Below, one piece after another: positions 62,600 to 64,000 of a stretch of 64,000 nt of DNA. The notes under the pieces are model-generated. The model made no database searches and was not told the DNA's origin. It was given only the letters and a program-made list of their open reading frames with translations. The position numbers and the translations under genes were made by a program. The DNA is from Eretmocerus hayati (taxonomy: Eukaryota; Arthropoda; Insecta; Hymenoptera; Aphelinidae), in contig CM056742.1 of NCBI GenBank assembly GCA_029851415.1, positions 94,664,748 to 94,728,747 of the forward strand, written 5' to 3'. Every line of letters begins with the position of its first letter. Position 1 is the stretch's first letter.

Positions 62600-64000
62600 C
62601 GCATAATATACTATTACTTGCAACTAGCGCATGATCAACGCAAACTGAAATTGGACTGCACTTCGCGAGACTCACATTGTCATTCTTGATTGACGCATTG
62701 TTCTTTAAAACTATCAAGTTATTACCGTCCATCTCAGCAGAGCATAGGATCCCGTCATTATTTTCTAAATTTACATTCGACCAATCGGGCATGTTAATCC
62801 CACACAACTCAGACACGAAATATTCATTACTCGCACAGGTAGTTTTTGGGCCACATAACTCATGTTTGTCCATTTTGTTATCTAGACAGTTATCTACTTC
62901 GTCCACACTCGGGAAAACTTCACGGTCACATTGCTTTGATTTTACACTGATACACTGAATTTTATTTGAAAAATCTCTCGCGTTTTCAATCACACAAGAC
63001 TCAACGCTTGATCGAGGATTCTCAGCTGTCGCAAAAGAACTCGGATCCACATTAGCGAATACAAGGTTATACCCTATCCGCGTGTACATCAGATCAAGAG
63101 CTTCGGTAAAAGGCCTACCCAGAAATACATCATACGACTGCACATCATCGGTAACAACACAGTAATCGATGATTTTAGGTCTCAAATTGTCGAATACGGT
63201 CTCCGCAGAAACGTCACCTATAGACGTGACTTCGGCATTGCCGTACGCTTCCAAAACTCGCGGTTCTCCACTCATACGAAGTCCAGCACACAAAGCTGCA
63301 GTAGCTTTTATCGTACACACGCTTGCACCCATATCGACAAAGCACGCATTTTTAGCCCGTTCACCAAAACATCTCTGAAATATTTATCCCCCCAGTTTCC
63401 TCTTCTTTTATCACACACAATTTTCATGTCTTCATGCTTAGGCTGCTTATTCAACGCACAATGCGACGCAAAATGCCCCTCCGATTTGCACAAATAACAT
63501 ACGATAGGTTTTGTACAAAGTTTCATCGAGTGACCCGGTTGTCTACAATTAAAGCAGACTCGATCACTGGGATTTACGCTCGCGGCTTCACTCTCCGGCA
63601 ACTCACTTTTGATACGCTCCGCAGAACTCACAGGCACACCACTCTCAAGATCACTCGTAGCACTGTCGCCGTTCGCAGAACCACTGCTTCTACAGCTGCT
63701 TCGCTGAAGCGATGCTCCGGCGTTCGACGAAGAGCGCGTTCCGATGAACCTCGACGGTGACGGCGATGAGCCGCTTCCCTCCGCTCTCGCCTGCCACCAA
63801 ACCGCTCTCGTCGGATAATGTCAAGCTTTTCATATTTGACCATAACCTGCAACATCTCGTATGTTGTCGTAAAGTCTTTGCACATTATGTAATTTGCCAA
63901 GTCCCTCGACCAGAGTCCAGCAGCTATCTCATCACGAATAGCATTGCTATCCATATCGAGCCCCTTGCACAGCCAGACTTTATCCAATACATAATCAGGC
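62600..64000 (-). pseudogene. Gag-protease end of a Ty3/gypsy-like element, cut by the window end
   Basis: Minus strand, three frames. 63987 to about 63800: capsid-like [18 protein letters not shown] and [17 protein letters not shown]. 63637-63400: two CCHC knuckles, CFNCRQPGHSMKLC and CYLCKSEGHFASHC. 63350-62600: retropepsin start FVDMGASVCTIKATA, then VFDNLRPKIIDYCVV and VFLGRPF, and a long linker. Small shifts separate the three parts (near 63795 and 63370), and the protease has DMG where DTG is expected. The body stops at the hairpin near 62578. The 5' part lies beyond the window. Confidence 0.8.

Overview
The window looks like repeat-rich, accessory DNA from an arthropod nuclear genome, most likely an insect. 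The evidence is spliced genes with GT/AG introns, TATA plus TCAGT core promoters of the insect type, errantivirus-like retroelement remains with gag, pol and env, a primer-binding site matching the 3' end of insect initiator tRNA-Met, foldback and TTAA-type MITEs, and dinucleotide microsatellites. No bacterial operons, rRNA or CRISPR array are seen. The species cannot be named from the sequence.

The centre of interest is a near-complete Polinton/Maverick (adintovirus-like) element of about 22.5 kb at 29174-51671, bounded by inverted repeats of about 1.2 kb. Left to right it carries: a minus-strand block (315-residue spliced protein, acidic protein, probable OB-fold protein); a protein-primed family B DNA polymerase on the plus strand with two introns and an upstream partial duplicate of its N-terminal module; a minus-strand block (spliced coiled-coil protein, a conserved Polinton protein split into two overlapping frames, packaging ATPase); a plus-strand morphogenesis block (phospholipase A2/pX-like core protein, adenain-like protease, minor capsid protein, major capsid protein, a conserved protein of unknown function, integrase with chromodomain); and a minus-strand block with two small spliced orphan genes around a full-length ribonucleotide reductase small subunit, itself preceded by a signal-peptide-like small ORF. 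Several genes share one promoter design, a TATA box 30-35 nt before a (T/C)CAGT initiator. Polymerase, integrase, ATPase, protease and capsid proteins would replicate, integrate, package and build a particle; the reductase would feed dNTP supply.

The element sits in a 58-bp tandem array. An env-type pseudogene lies to the left and errantivirus-like gag, protease and reverse-transcriptase pseudogenes (52 to 55.7 kb) to the right.

Left of this (6.8 to 22.6 kb) is a 15.8-kb transposon with hAT-like ends and a perfect 8-bp target duplication, filled with nested palindromic elements. The far left has one 709-residue orphan ORF with a recurring ASNTQP motif beside an LTR/primer-binding-site remnant. 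The right end (55.7 to 64 kb) has tandem repeats, a second copy of a TTAA-flanked MITE, a spliced AT-hook gene convergent with another orphan gene, a solo LTR and the broken gag-protease end of another Ty3/gypsy-like element that runs off the window.
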